DNA of 64,000 nt from Plasmodium vivax (GCF_000002415.2 NC_009919.1:1426001-1490000), one strand, 5' to 3'. Shown: positions 33,669 through 45,385, numbered from the stretch's first letter. Numbers and translations are program-made. Notes: generated by a model not told the origin, from the letters alone.

Positions 33669-35789
33669 CGCAGGTTGATTTGGGGCTGCAGGTGAGTAGC
33701 CGCTCATTTGGGGGGGAAGCAAAAAAAAAGAAAAAAAAAAAGGAAAAAGGAACAACGTATATGTCTTAATCTTTAATAGGGAACTTCGCGATGCACTCTC
33801 TTTTAGCACCCCCAAAAAAAGAGCTGCGTTATATCGCTGCTTCTACACCTTTGTAGATGCCACTACTCTTGCACACACAAACACAAATGAACTACATGCA
33901 CATGGCTTGCACCGCGTGAGCCACTTAAATGTAACACTTTTGTCCTTTCTTCCTCGCTGGTTTGAACGACACCCTTGATGGTCGGGTATCAATTCACACG
34001 CCTCCAAAGCGGTAGTAAAAAGGTAAAAGTTGTCCCCTTTAAAAAGTTGGTCGGACGATTAACCAACGTCCATATGACTCTCACAGGGGTGGCTCTGCAA
34101 AAGAACCGCTTGGTTCTCCCCACGCGGTTACAAACGATTACGAATGAGATGTGCTCTCCATGGGAGCTACCAATGAACGTGTGTCCTCCCCGGCGAGCAT
34201 CCCATTTGATGGAACTGTTCCTCCGCTATGCCCATTTTGGCGCTACCTTAACTGGTTGCCCCTCTACCGGTGTGCTAATTATTTGCTGTAGTTTCTCAGA
34301 GGGGATTTTCTCCCCTTTGAGGGTTATGAGTCGAAATAGAAACGCATCATTTTCTTACGCCCTGCTGCGTTGTACAGCATGATAAGATACGTGCCACGCT
34401 AGGGAAAAAAAAAAAAAAAAAAAAAAAAGCGTTTCTTTTATTTTACCATTTTGCTATCATCCCTTTTTGCCGTTGTTCTGGTAATCCACTTCGCCCACTT
34501 CACATATTCCCCATCAGCTGCTGCACTATACGCAGCTTTAGCCGCCCCTGTGGGTAGGTCGCACCGCATCGGTTTTGCAACATGTGGGATGAAAAAAATG
34601 AAGCGGAAAATGGATCAAAATGGATAGAACTTCTTACGCCAAGTGGGCCAATTTTACGATGTGGAAATTTGGGGGGGTAAAGAACTCAGAGGAAATTTTC
34701 AGGAGAATATTCCCTCGTTATGCTAATCAAAGGGGGTAAAAAAAAACCTTTCCGCGCATACGCGTTGCATATGAATCAAACGCAGGCATGTGGCATACAA
34801 CGTGCAGCATGCATGCGACATACACCCGACACGGCAGTATACAAACATGGCGAAGTATGTGTGGAGCAATTCACAGACGACTGACCCGCGAGTTGTACTG
34901 CAAATGCGTTTGCCTCGGAAATGCTTAAAATGCTGGGCGACGGGAGTCCACACGGGAGGGTAACGAACCCACGAAATTGCAAACATGCATTCGCTATGCA
35001 TATGCGCAAAAGAGAAGAGTTGACACGCGAAAATACACGTAAACATTCGAACAAGTTTTCTTCGTTTGACCAAGCTTTGCAGTTGCAAGTATGAAATTTT
35101 GTGGCCCTACTTCATTTCGCATTTTTTTTTTTTTTTTTTTTTTTTCCCGCCGCCTACTTTTTGACAGTAAATGCAATATTCGTTAAAAAGGAAAGAAATA
35201 AAATTACGAAATTGGAATAACTGCAAACTGACACAGCGTTGCGTCGCTTCTTATCGTTTTGGTTTTATTTGCCTCGATTTGACTCCACTCCATTTGACTT
35301 CGCCGCGTTTGGCTTCGCCGCGTTTGGCTTCGCTGCGTTTGACTTCTCTTCATTTGCCTTCTCCTCATTTGACTTCTCCCCATTCGACTTCCTCCCATTT
35401 GACTTCTCCCCATTCGACTTCTCCCCATTTGACTTCTCCCCATTTGATTTCCCCCCATTTGACTTCCTCCCATTTGATGTTCCCCCATTTGACTTGGTTT
35501 CCCTTTTTTTTGTTCCCCCCCCATTTGTTTGAGGTACACGCGCAGCATCACCATTTTTGCGCTGGCCACTACCTCCGTATGCATAAGGGGAGCAGCAACG
35601 CGGAGCAGCAACGCGCGGGTGATAATAACCATACGGTTGGCCAAAGCAGCTGCGCAAGTGGGCAAAACAGCCGCGCAAACGTGCAAAACAGCCGCTTATA
35701 TGCGCATCGCACCCGCTTGTACGCGGTGATACCCAAGCGAACGAAGACCCCCCCCCGAGCACCCCGCCAGTTCGTACACAAACGATAGC
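33669..35789. other. long intergenic spacer upstream of SR10
   Basis: RSPH9 3' UTR and the SR10 promoter. A- and T-runs near 34404-34428 and 35121-35145. It contains the 15-bp minisatellite described separately. An open frame at 33978-34382 has no supporting signal. No gene seen. Confidence 0.45.
35288..35505. repeat. 15-bp minisatellite upstream of SR10
   Basis: About 14 tandem copies of a 15-bp unit, consensus CATTTGACTTCTCCC, with GC-richer variants (GCGTTTGGCTTCGCC) at the left end. Because 15 is a multiple of three and the unit has no stops in several frames, long spurious ORFs arise on both strands. Confidence 0.9.
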
Positions 35790-37556
35790 ATGATGATATG
35801 GAAGTCCACTCAGAAAGTTAAATGCAAAAGCGAGTTCCTCATCGTAGTGTTTCTTCTCCTGTTTGCAAGCATTACGAGCAGCCAGTTGATAAAATTGGAT
35901 GGACAGAAGATAAACACCAACTACATTCTGTACGTTCTTAAGGGCCTGTACATATTTGGGAAAAATGACAGTCCGTACGTTTTGCTGGGGGAGAAGAAGG
36001 ACATGGCAACGAAGGGGCCGCACGCAATTTTTGAAAACATAGGAATTAGTACAACGGATAATAAGAACACGAAATATTTCAGCTTCGACATGGAGGAAAA
36101 TAAATCGGACGAGGAACACAAGGCGGATGAGCACTCCACCTCGGAGAGCAACAACGGCAGTGATGATGAGGATGAAGACAGTGATGAGAAAGACAAAAAG
36201 GATAAATTCAAAATCAACCTGTATAAGGATAACCCGTATTTAAGAAAGAAAAAGGAATATATGCACAAGCATGAGGAGGACGAAGTGCTAAACACAGGTA
36301 ACCTATTTTTAGAAGTAGTCATCATGAAGGAAAGCGATTTCAATAAGTTTTATTTACCAAAAGATTCAAACGTCTGTTGCCACACGGAGGAAAGGGGGAT
36401 GGACGGAAATGATGCGTACACCTGTCCAGGAAGGGGCTACCTAAAAAGGTACGTCAAGGAGTCAAGTATGTATGCATTAAAATTGCCAGTGTATTTTTTG
36501 AATGACCGAATTTCGAACAATGATGGGATGTCTCCTCTAGAGAATGAAGTAAATCATGAGGAGTTTTTAAAAAAAATTCAAAGCAGACATGTGTATAATA
36601 TAGACGAGACGGATGTGTACGCATTATTTTTATCAAACTGTTCTGATAGTAAAAAATATGAATTAGAGCTACATGGCAATATACACATTTTGAATAAGTA
36701 TGGATATTTACCAGGAGATAAAATACCAAAACTGAATTTGTACGTTCTCTGTATGATCATTTATGCCATTTATTTATTCGCTTGGATTTATTTACTAATG
36801 AGGAACAAACAGTTTGTAATAAAAATTCAGATATGGATTCTGGTGTGTATATTTCTTTACTTGTTGGAAAATTTCTTCCTCTTTCTGTACTTCTTGGTAT
36901 ATAACATACGCGCAAGGGTGAATAGCAATTTGCTCTTCCTTTCAGTATGCACCAGCATTTTAAAGAATGTCTGTTCGTATCTTTTAATTTTACTGGGATC
37001 TCTAGGCTGGGGTTTGGTCATCCCCACATTGGATAAGAAAACGTTTATCAAGATAAAAGTGCTCTTCTTCTTTTTTATCATTTTTGATTTCATAAAACAG
37101 TTTCTGGACATGCACTTAACCGATGCGGAGGTGAACGCAGTTTATTTCCTCTTCTGCATCATCCCAGTGACGATTATCTACTCGATTATTTACTTGTGGG
37201 TATTTACCTCAGCTAGCAAAATTATCATTCAGCTAAATGAAGATAAACAGTATGAAAAGCTGAACATGTTTAAGAAGTTTTTTAACGTGTTAATTTTTTC
37301 GCTCATCTTTTCAGTCATCGCTTTTGTTATAGATATCGTCGTTATGCTCTTTGTGGATAATACCATATGGAGCTTGAAATGCTACCTTAGCGAGGGAATT
37401 ATCAGCTGCTTGTTTTTGATCATCATCACCGCTATGTTTATGTTGTTCAGGCCCTCCGACAGACTGAAGAGAATTTCACACTTTACAGAGATCGGCGATA
37501 TGGACGAGATGGAGGACTTTTCACACTTCAAGGCCTCCATGGAGGACATTTCGTAG
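35790..37556 (+). CDS. SR10: serpentine receptor SR10 (7-TM, lung 7-TM receptor-like)
   Basis: Single exon, 588 residues. Signal peptide (FLIVVFLLLFASITSSQL), then a luminal or extracellular domain of ~300 residues with an acidic low-complexity insert (SNNGSDDEDEDSDEKDKK). Seven membrane spans follow: LYVLCMIIYAIYLFAWIYLLM, IWILVCIFLYLLENFFLFLY, LKNVCSYLLILLGSLGWGLV, IKVLFFFFIIFDFIKQFL, VYFLFCIIPVTIIYSIIYLW, FNVLIFSLIFSVIAFVIDIV and ISCLFLIIITAMFMLF, ending in a short cytosolic tail. The architecture and GSLGWGLV motif fit the Lung_7-TM_R/GPR107-like family. Plasmodium SR10 was listed as one of four candidate serpentine receptors; its ligand is, as far as I know, unestablished. It could equally be a Golgi or endosomal trafficking protein, as GPR107 relatives are. 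The second Met two codons in is an alternative start. Confidence 0.88.
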   Translation: MMIWKSTQKVKCKSEFLIVVFLLLFASITSSQLIKLDGQKINTNYILYVLKGLYIFGKNDSPYVLLGEKKDMATKGPHAIFENIGISTTDNKNTKYFSFDMEENKSDEEHKADEHSTSESNNGSDDEDEDSDEKDKKDKFKINLYKDNPYLRKKKEYMHKHEEDEVLNTGNLFLEVVIMKESDFNKFYLPKDSNVCCHTEERGMDGNDAYTCPGRGYLKRYVKESSMYALKLPVYFLNDRISNNDGMSPLENEVNHEEFLKKIQSRHVYNIDETDVYALFLSNCSDSKKYELELHGNIHILNKYGYLPGDKIPKLNLYVLCMIIYAIYLFAWIYLLMRNKQFVIKIQIWILVCIFLYLLENFFLFLYFLVYNIRARVNSNLLFLSVCTSILKNVCSYLLILLGSLGWGLVIPTLDKKTFIKIKVLFFFFIIFDFIKQFLDMHLTDAEVNAVYFLFCIIPVTIIYSIIYLWVFTSASKIIIQLNEDKQYEKLNMFKKFFNVLIFSLIFSVIAFVIDIVVMLFVDNTIWSLKCYLSEGIISCLFLIIITAMFMLFRPSDRLKRISHFTEIGDMDEMEDFSHFKASMEDIS

Positions 37557-38842
37557 GTCCCCTCCTCAGGCTAGCACGAAGGGGTAGCCATTTACGCGGC
37601 GCTATGCTGCTGCCATGTTCACCCCCCATCCTAAGCCACTTCCCACACAACATTGTAACAAAACAACGGTGGATGTTTTACCAAATTGGAGTTTGCATCT
37701 GCGAATTGTGGGGAAAGCGCAATTTGTTAGTGGTGCGCTTTGTGTAGCATTTTTTCGATCCAAGCATATTCCCCATTTGTTACTTTTTCTTTTTTTTCGC
37801 ACCCAACATGCCCCGTTTGTATAGGGTTGCCCTTACACAAGTAAACAAAAGAGCTACTGATTTTTTCATTTTTTTTTTTTTTTTTTTTTATCGTTCACTT
37901 CGCGTTATAATTCCCCCTCTTATAAATAACATATTAATTTGTTTTGATATAAAACGTAGGCAAAAAAGGTGAAATAAAACAGCGCTACGTATGAAACGCA
38001 TATTGTACGTGTCTCCTTCACGTGGGTATGAAGTTCCAATTCAATTTTTTCCCTCGTGTCGCGTGAGCACTGTGTGCGTAGTGCAGAATGGGCCGACATG
38101 GCACATCAGTATGCGCTCCCATCTAGGTGACAAGCATGCACGTAGCACATCCGATGTGCTTAGTTTCTTTAAAAGGAATTGTGTAACTGCCCTTTTCCCG
38201 CTTGCTTTTAAAAAAGCGCCTCTCCGATATTGTTACGGAATGGGTACTCATTGCTGCCTTTTTTTTTTTTTTTTTTTGCGTACCTCCCTCCTGGTTTAGC
38301 CCCAACTGTTTGTGCCTCACTACGCGCGTCAATATAATTTTACATTATGTTATTATGCATGTACCCTCGTAGGGGCACCCCAAGCCGCTTCGCCCATTGA
38401 AGTGCTTCCCTTTTGAAACCCCCTTTTGTAAAATTCGAAAGGGGATCACCTCCGAAAGTGTGAGGCTCCCGTATGTTTTTTTCCCAAGTTGGCATAAGTA
38501 AACGCGCCCGCATCTCTGCAGCATTGTTACGGGTGCTGCGATTTTCCTCCCCCATTGCCACTTCTCTCCCGTGCGTTTGAGCATTTCTTCCAATCTTTGC
38601 TACATCCTATGCTGTCCCGTAACCACGTCGAGGTGCCCGCATATAGGTCACATTTCTGACGAGAAACGTGCCGTTTGCGAGCTTTGGGTGCGCGCAGAGG
38701 GGATGGTAAAAACACCGTCACATAGTCCCACTTTTTTTAAATGCAACAACAGGAGATACACACGCTTTTTCGAAGCTGACACGTTTGAGCAGACGCGCAA
38801 AGGCAAACAACGCATTAGCAGCGAGAGGGCCCAATATGTAGC
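37557..38842. other. intergenic spacer
   Basis: SR10 3' UTR and SerRS promoter. T-runs near 37869-37889 and 38260-38278. Short open frames only. No gene seen. Confidence 0.45.
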
Positions 38843-40489
38843 ATGCATATGAAAGCCCCCCCCCTTCTCTGCCTACTGCTATGCGTTCATTGGGTACTTG
38901 GAAGGCGGAACAAACATGGGATCGAATCGTACATTAACTTATGGCACGGGGACCCCCAATGGAGGGACCCACATGCGGTGAAAAGACGCACCCCCCTAGT
39001 GTGCAAGAACAAAAGGATCGAAGCGGAGCATGGCGAATGTGGCATGAGTCTTAACATTTTAAAAACAAATGAAAACAAAGTAATTGAAAATTTAAAAAAA
39101 AGGGGAATGGAAAAAAATATCAACAATGTTCAAATGTTAAAAGATTTAATAGAGGAAAAAAATCAACTGGAAATGTTAAGAAATAATCTACGAAATAGGA
39201 GAAAAGTTTTATCCGATCGGGTAAAAAAGTTACTGTTTGCTCAGAATGCCACTGTTGCAAGTGCACCCCAGGGTGGAATGTCAGAGGGGACACCCTGCAT
39301 GGATAGCAGAGAAGTGAAAATGGAAAGACGGCACCCCCAAAAGGACACCCATTTTGAAGAACGCAATGTCGAACAAGTGAAAAAAGAAATAAACCAAATA
39401 AACGAACAAATTAACATTAACGAAACGAAGATAACCCATTTGAGGAACAAAATAGAGGAGCATTTCAGTAGACTGCCAAACCTTTTACTAAGCAAAGTAC
39501 CGGAGGGAAAAACACACAACGGAAATAAAGTAGTCAAGATGTATAAAATGAAAGAAGTCCAAATGGATAAAAGTAACACCTCTATAGAACCTCATGAAGA
39601 AATTTTAAAAAAATTCGACAACAATCAACACATTTTTGACAACATAACAAACAAAATTGGCTTTGGCTATAACGTGCTAGTAAATAATATTGCCAAATTG
39701 GAGAGGGCATTAATTCACTTCATGATTAATACCCATGTAAATAAATTCCAATACACGTATGTAAAAGCGCCAGTAATAGTTGCCAGGTCGGCCTTAACCA
39801 ACACAGGGCAACTACCCAAATTTGAAAACGATTTATTTAAAATTAATAACAATTATAAGATTCTAAATGAAGAAGCTTTTCTAATTCCCACTAGCGAAGT
39901 TTCTCTATTAAACCTTTTTAGAAATGCCCACCTAGATTCTGAAAATTTACCCATTAGGCTAGTCAGCCATTCTTCATGTTTTAGGATAGAAAAAAATTTT
40001 ACCTATGGAAAAGCATCCAAGGGATTGCTACGTGAGCACATTTTCGAGAAGGTAGAATTAGTTAACATCACCGATAGGAAAACCTCTCATCTGTTTTACA
40101 AAAACTTAATTAAACATAGTGAGTATATTTTAAAAAAATTGAAAATTCCCTACAGAGTAGTTCTTCTGAATTCCTTTGAAACGCCATTTTCCGCGTCTAT
40201 CTGTTACGATTTGGAAGCCTGGCTACCTAGTCAGCAACGATTTGTCGAAGTTTCTTCCTGCTCAAATTGCTTAGATTTCCAAGCAAGGAAACTTAATTTA
40301 AAATATAAAAAAAAGGACAGTAACTTTTTCTGCCATACTATTAATGGCTCCGGTTTGGCCGTAGGGCGTGTCTTGGCAATCATCCTGGAACAGTACCAAA
40401 TGGGGGGGACTTCCCCAAATGAAAAAAAGCAGCTCATCATTCCGAAGCCCTTGCGGAAGTTTATGAACGCGTCAGTCATTAGTTTGTAG
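38843..40489 (+). CDS. seryl-tRNA synthetase, organellar (apicoplast-type leader)
   Basis: Single exon, 548 residues. A signal peptide (KAPPLLCLLLCVHWVLG) is followed by a basic stretch, i.e. a bipartite apicoplast leader. The N-terminal arm (~80-215) is the long antiparallel coiled coil that grips the tRNA-Ser variable arm (QMLKDLIEEKNQLEMLRNNLRNRRKVL ... EEIN-type repeat), with an extra polar insert in the loop. The class II core follows: motif 2 near residue 379 (FRIEKNFTYGKASKGLLREHIFEKVELV) and motif 3 near 501 (GSGLAVGRVLAIILEQYQ). Serine-pocket region: EVSSCSNCLDFQARKL. It charges tRNA-Ser for organellar translation; Plasmodium has a separate cytosolic enzyme. The second Met (38849) is an equally good start. 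Confidence 0.93.
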   Translation: MHMKAPPLLCLLLCVHWVLGRRNKHGIESYINLWHGDPQWRDPHAVKRRTPLVCKNKRIEAEHGECGMSLNILKTNENKVIENLKKRGMEKNINNVQMLKDLIEEKNQLEMLRNNLRNRRKVLSDRVKKLLFAQNATVASAPQGGMSEGTPCMDSREVKMERRHPQKDTHFEERNVEQVKKEINQINEQININETKITHLRNKIEEHFSRLPNLLLSKVPEGKTHNGNKVVKMYKMKEVQMDKSNTSIEPHEEILKKFDNNQHIFDNITNKIGFGYNVLVNNIAKLERALIHFMINTHVNKFQYTYVKAPVIVARSALTNTGQLPKFENDLFKINNNYKILNEEAFLIPTSEVSLLNLFRNAHLDSENLPIRLVSHSSCFRIEKNFTYGKASKGLLREHIFEKVELVNITDRKTSHLFYKNLIKHSEYILKKLKIPYRVVLLNSFETPFSASICYDLEAWLPSQQRFVEVSSCSNCLDFQARKLNLKYKKKDSNFFCHTINGSGLAVGRVLAIILEQYQMGGTSPNEKKQLIIPKPLRKFMNASVISL

Positions 40490-41307
40490 CGGGTACGGCT
40501 CTGCATTATTATAACGCGTCCTTTTTGCAGCAGTAGCTGAGCTTAGTGGAGCACCACCCGGTACCTCGCCATTTGGATGTCCCCCCAATTTGTGTAGCAC
40601 TCTTTGGAAGTTTCCCCCAACAGATTTGCCGCGCCCGTAACACATTTTCCGCTTCCCCTCCTTTGTGTGCCTCCCCCTGTGGGAAAACCAAAAAAAATGT
40701 AGCTGCGCAAAACGAAGCGAAGCATAATTTGTCATTATGAACTCATTTCTTAACGCGCATGTGCGAATTATTTTTTTCCCATTTTGGGATCACTCAAATT
40801 ATGCACTCCCGTGGGGGCATTGCAATATGGCGTTCACGTCAACAGTTTTACGTGCTACATAATTGCGCATCTTTGGCAGGCGAAATTGCAATTTGACCAC
40901 AATCAGGGGACTTCCTTTTTATTCTGCTTTTTTTTTTTTTTTTTTAAATTATTCACGCTTTTTACATGTTCACATTCACCCCATTGATGACTTGTGTGTG
41001 TTTCTTTCCCCTTTCCCACTTCCTCATAGCTATGCTGTGAAGAGGTTTATTTTATTTTTTTTTTTTTAACTGCTATGAGTACCACGTCGAATTTGTTCCA
41101 TCCAAAGGAAAAAACAGCGTTGATTTAGTGTCCCCCTTTTAGCGTAACAATGTGGTGGAGAGGCAAGAAAAAAATGTAGGGCTGTGCATGTAAAGCGGCG
41201 TTTGCGCATACGTATGAGTATACCCCCTTGTACGCTACATCACAGTGTTACCCCCTACACACGCTGAACCTACGCAGTGTTAAGGGTTCTTCTTTTTCCA
41301 CACCACG
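40490..41307. other. intergenic spacer
   Basis: SerRS 3' flank and promoter of the next gene, with T-runs near 40928-40945 and 41056-41068. No gene seen. Confidence 0.5.
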
Positions 41308-42225
41308 ATGATGAGTTCATTTCGGAAAAAATGCACCACTTTGGTAATTGCTCGTTACAAAAGGAGGGAGCTGCGCCTTAGGTGCTGTTACAATTTGAGG
41401 CGGGAATTCTCCAGTGGCAAGACAAGCGGTGGTAAGAGCGGGCGGCGCGACGTCAAGAGTGAGAACTGGGGGGAAAGAGTGCATCCACATGTGAATGCAA
41501 AGACAAAGGGGAAGCCGACCTTTCCCCAGAGTGTATCCCGAGGTGTATCCCAGAGTGTACCCCCCGGTGAAGCCACAAGTGAGGAAGACCCCAGAGACAT
41601 ATACTTTAACAACAACGTGATCGAAAAACGAGTAGCAGACATACTCATAAAAAACAGCCACAACGAATCCCTCTTTGGATTTCTGCCCATGGAAGGGCGA
41701 ACGAATAAAGTTCCAAAGGGTTTCAAAATATGCCAATGGCTTTTCTTATTGGCCCTTTCCAGTGGCGTGTTGCTAATTCATATACTGCCAGAAGTGGGTA
41801 GGGAAAATTACATACGAGACATTTTTTCCTTCGAAGTTTATTGCTGTTCATGCATTTTAGTGTTCCACGGAGGGTTTAATTCGCTGCTGCAATTAATTCA
41901 GTATGGAGTGCCTCCGACGAGAAAGTACAAAGGCCTGTACAACAGCTTACGTTTGATCTCCTCCATAATTCCATTATTTTTTGGCTTAATAACATCGTCG
42001 TTATGTGAGAGTTTTCCCAAAGATAGCATTTTCCTTTTAATGCTATCGTACATGTCACTCTTGCTGAATTATTACCTACTACACAACAAGTGCTTAATTC
42101 CGGCGTGGATGTTCCGGCAGTGCAAGCTTTTAATTTGCATCGTTTTGTTTAACTTGCTTTTGTTGTTAATAAGCGAGGCGCAGATTTACAGGGGGAGGAA
42201 GGTTTCCATCCAGGTTGATGACTAA
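41308..42225 (+). CDS. mitochondrial membrane protein, TMEM69/DUF3429-like
   Basis: Single exon, 305 residues. The N-terminus is basic (FRKKCTTLVIARYKRRELRLR) with no acidic residues for ~20 positions, a good mitochondrial presequence. A linker has short QSVSRGVSQSVPPG repeats. About five spans follow from ~145: FKICQWLFLLALSSGVLLIHIL, YCCSCILVFHGGFNSLLQLI, LRLISSIIPLFFGLITSSL, IFLLMLSYMSLLLNYYLL and CKLLICIVLFNLLLLLI. The layout, a V-F-H-GGF motif in the second span and an IPAW motif before the last span, resemble DUF3429/TMEM69 (LGGIHW and LPxWY). Function of that family is unknown. Alternative: unrelated lineage-specific membrane protein. Confidence 0.72.
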   Translation: MMSSFRKKCTTLVIARYKRRELRLRCCYNLRREFSSGKTSGGKSGRRDVKSENWGERVHPHVNAKTKGKPTFPQSVSRGVSQSVPPGEATSEEDPRDIYFNNNVIEKRVADILIKNSHNESLFGFLPMEGRTNKVPKGFKICQWLFLLALSSGVLLIHILPEVGRENYIRDIFSFEVYCCSCILVFHGGFNSLLQLIQYGVPPTRKYKGLYNSLRLISSIIPLFFGLITSSLCESFPKDSIFLLMLSYMSLLLNYYLLHNKCLIPAWMFRQCKLLICIVLFNLLLLLISEAQIYRGRKVSIQVDD

Positions 42226-43554
42226 CCGGAAAAAAAGGGGGGCCTTTTTCGCCAAGGAGAAAGAAGTGTGCTGTGAAGGGAAAGCGGTCAATGTGGAAAA
42301 AGAAATGTACAGTCAGAACGTACCACTGGGAAGCAAAGCTGCAAAAAAGGCCACAAACGACGCCGCAAACAACGCCGCAAAAAATGCCACATAAAATGAC
42401 GCAAAAAAAAGGAAAAAATATCGATACGCGGAAAAAAAAAGAAAAACGCGGCAATCGCTGCTCCGCTTTTCGCCCGTATATTTAACCCCTCCCTCGAGCA
42501 TACGCGCACGAAGTTGCAACTTTTGCCAATCGAATACGTGCAATGCGAACGGAAGAACCACTACTACTGTTGCCCCTTTATATAAACGAACGCACAAGAG
42601 ATGCAGAGCCTGGCCTACCTGTAACACTAGTGGTTAGGCGGGTGTATATAAGCGCTTGCGCAATGCGTAATCAGCACCCCCCCAATTTGTTAAAAGAAAC
42701 GTTGCGGTATGTGACAAGGAAAAAAAAAAAAAAAAAAATGTATAAACATATGCATGTATAAACATATGTACGTATAAACGTATGTACGCATGAACATACG
42801 TACCTATAACATTTGCACATGTTCGCAATTCAAGTTGAAGAGAAACAAACAAAGGAAACACCCCCATCCGCGAAACGCAAAACAATTTTTGCGCACTTTT
42901 GTGACTGGAAAGGGTGCAAGGAAAGGCAAAAAAGAAGTGGCGCAATCGACATCATAAATCCTTGCGAGTGTGGCACATATGTAAGCCATATACATACACT
43001 TATCACATACACCGAGAATATATGCAGGCACATATGTCACATAGATGGAAAGATAAATTAAAACACATAGGTGACATGCAAAGATTTTTTAAATCCTCAA
43101 AAAGTTCGATTGACGAAAAAATATATTTCACTTTAAGGTACCGCATAATTTGCCGCTTTTCTCGCTGTATGTATGTATGTTTTTTTTTTTTTTTTTTTTT
43201 TTTCCTATAAGTTGGGCAAAAATAAACGTGAATAATTTTTTATTTAAAAAAGAGAAATAGAGCCATTCGTCGGAGGAGCACGTATATCAAAAAAGAGTCA
43301 CGCAGCAGCAAAGGAGAAAAGGTACAAGTGGGGATTACGTACGCACACGCATATAACGCCTCCACAGGTACAAACACTTACAGAGGGACACCTCCAAAAA
43401 ACGCGCAGAATTGTCAAAAAGTATACCATCGCGACGAGAACACTATTCACATTAAAAGTGAAGAGTTAAAACGAAAAAGTTACGACACATTACAGACTTT
43501 GCATAGCACGAATATATCCCTCCTCGCAACTGTGCCATTTTTTCAAGCCAAAAA
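42226..43554. other. intergenic spacer
   Basis: Holds CGCCGCAAA repeats near 42358-42385, a 16-bp tandem repeat near 42740-42803, and T-runs near 43180-43203. Promoter region of the G3PDH gene. No gene seen. Confidence 0.45.
42740..42803. repeat. 16-bp tandem repeat, four copies
   Basis: Four consecutive 16-bp units of type GTATAAACATATGTAC, increasingly diverged to the right (last copy GCATGAACATACGTAC). Each unit contains near-palindromic CATATG/GTAC words. It lies ~750 bp upstream of the G3PDH start. Confidence 0.8.
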
Positions 43555-43638
43555 ATGTACAGGAATCTGTTCGATAAGCTGAGGGAAGGCCCACTCAAGG
43601 TAACACCCAAAGGGGAGAAAGCGCGTGTGCACACGGGC

Positions 43639-43671
<33 letters not shown>

Positions 43672-45385
43672 AATATATATGTGCGTGCCCATCCGCAACG
43701 CACATAACCTGTCCGTTCCACGCCACGTCGTTACCGCAGCGCTACAACTGTGCTCGCGTAGGAGTCAATCGAATGTACTCATGTGTGTGTTTTTTTTTTG
43801 GCACCCCCCGAACAGATATCCATCCTGGGCAGCGGAAACTGGGCGAGCGCAATCAGCAAAATCGTGGGCACGAATGCGAAGAATAATTATTTGTTTGAGA
43901 ATGAAGTGAAGATGTGGATACGAGACGAACTGGTAAACGGAGAAAACATGGTGGACATAATTAACAAAAAACATGAAAATGTAAAATACTTAAAGGGGGT
44001 GGCCTTACCGCACAACATTGTTGCCTACTCAGATTTGTCCAGAGTGATAAATTCTGCTGACCTGTTAATATTTATAATCCCATCCCAATATTTAGAAAGC
44101 GTATTAACGTTAATAAAAGAAAACCAATCCATTAAGATAGAGAAGCATGCAAAGGCGATTTCGTTAACGAAAGGATTTATCGTTAAAAATAATCAGATGA
44201 ATCTTTGCTCCAAATATATTAGCAACTTTCTGGACATCCCCTGTTGTGCCTTGTCGGGTGCAAACATAGCCATGGTAAGTGTGTTTGGGGGAGTCCTACG
44301 TGTGTCAGCACCCCTACGAGGGGGAAGCAGCGTGAAGAGTGTAAACGTTCACCTAAGCGCACCATCACATATACTGTGTGCACTTTTGGGACACTCCAAA
44401 GATTGGCACCCCCATCACACATTTTTACGTGCATTTTAATATGCCCTTTTAACAGGACGTAGCCATGGAGGAATTCTCCGAAGCCACCATAGGAGGAAAC
44501 GACAAGGACACGCTGCTAATTTGGCAGCGGGTTTTCGACTTGCCCTACTTTAAAATAAACTGCGTTAATGAAACTGTGGGGGTTGAGGTAGGGCGCCCAG
44601 CATGAATAAATAAATAAATAAATGAATGAATAAATAAATGAATAAATAAATGAATAAATATGACGTCGCTGTCGCCATATTAGCATACAAACATGTGCTG
44701 TGCTTTTTCCAACCCATTTGCCCATTGAATAATTATCCATGACTTCCATTTTTTTATTTACACTTGCCCTTCCCCACAATGTGCAGATTTTCGGCGCGCT
44801 AAAAAATATCATAACGTTGGCGGCTGGATTTTGCGACGGACTGGAGGCTTCCCCAAATTCCAAATCGGCGATTATCAGAATTGGAGTTAAAGAATCCTTC
44901 CATTTTGGGAAAACATTTTTTAACTACACAGATGTGAGCATATTCTTTGAGAGCTGTGGCCTGGCCGATATTATTACGTCCTTCCTGGGTGGAAGAAACG
45001 CAAAATGCTCTGCGGCGTTTGTAAAGTGTCAGCCGAGGAAGACGTGGGAACAGCTGGAGAATGAAATCCTCAAGGGGCAGAAATTGCAGGTAAGTGATTT
45101 TTTAATATGGAGAGAGTTTCCCCTACATGCACAATTTGAGGACAGCGTTTGCATTCGATTGGGTGGAGTGGTTAATACCCCAGTTTGTAATATATATTTT
45201 TTTTTTTCCTCCCTTCGCAGGGCACCGTAACTTTGAAGTACGTTTACCAAATGATCCAAAAGAACAACTTAACCCACGAATTTCCCCTTTTCACGGTTCT
45301 CCACAAAATATCGTTTGAGAATGAGGACCCCCGCGCACTGCTGAACATATTTATGAACTACACAGTGTCGCCAATAGCGGCGTAG
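43555..45385 (+). CDS. NAD-dependent glycerol-3-phosphate dehydrogenase, five exons
   Basis: Model join(43555..43599,43816..44274,44456..44587,44787..45089,45221..45385), 367 residues, all introns phase 0. The Rossmann motif G-x-G-x-x-A is in ILGSGNWASAISK (~18-28). Other family blocks: NSADLLIFIIPSQYL, KAISLTKGF (catalytic lysine region), CCALSGANIAMDVA, and VEIFGALKNIITLAAGFCDGL, which contains the second conserved lysine. The C-terminal GLADIITSFLGGRNAKC provides the substrate-binding GRN. It interconverts dihydroxyacetone phosphate and glycerol-3-phosphate with NADH, feeding membrane lipid synthesis and redox shuttling. There is no obvious leader, so it is probably cytosolic. Intron 1 carries a TA-rich microsatellite and intron 3 an AAAT/GAAT tetranucleotide repeat. 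Confidence 0.94.
43640..43681. repeat. TA-rich microsatellite in G3PDH intron 1
   Basis: Stretch of ATATAAATATAAATATATATATATATATAAATATAT type inside intron 1, a likely length-polymorphic microsatellite. Confidence 0.75.
44603..44660. repeat. tetranucleotide (AATA/AATG) microsatellite in G3PDH intron 3
   Basis: About 14 four-base units alternating AATA and AATG inside intron 3. Likely polymorphic between isolates. Confidence 0.85.

Noticed and set aside
33975..34382. 135-codon plus-strand frame downstream of RSPH9
   Set aside because: Composition and codon use look random. No signal peptide, splice support or recognisable motif.
35171..36134. Long open frames on both strands (205 and 289 codons) across the SR10 upstream region
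   Set aside because: They are produced by the 15-bp stop-free repeat. The minus frame overlaps the SR10 coding region antisense and has no family resemblance.
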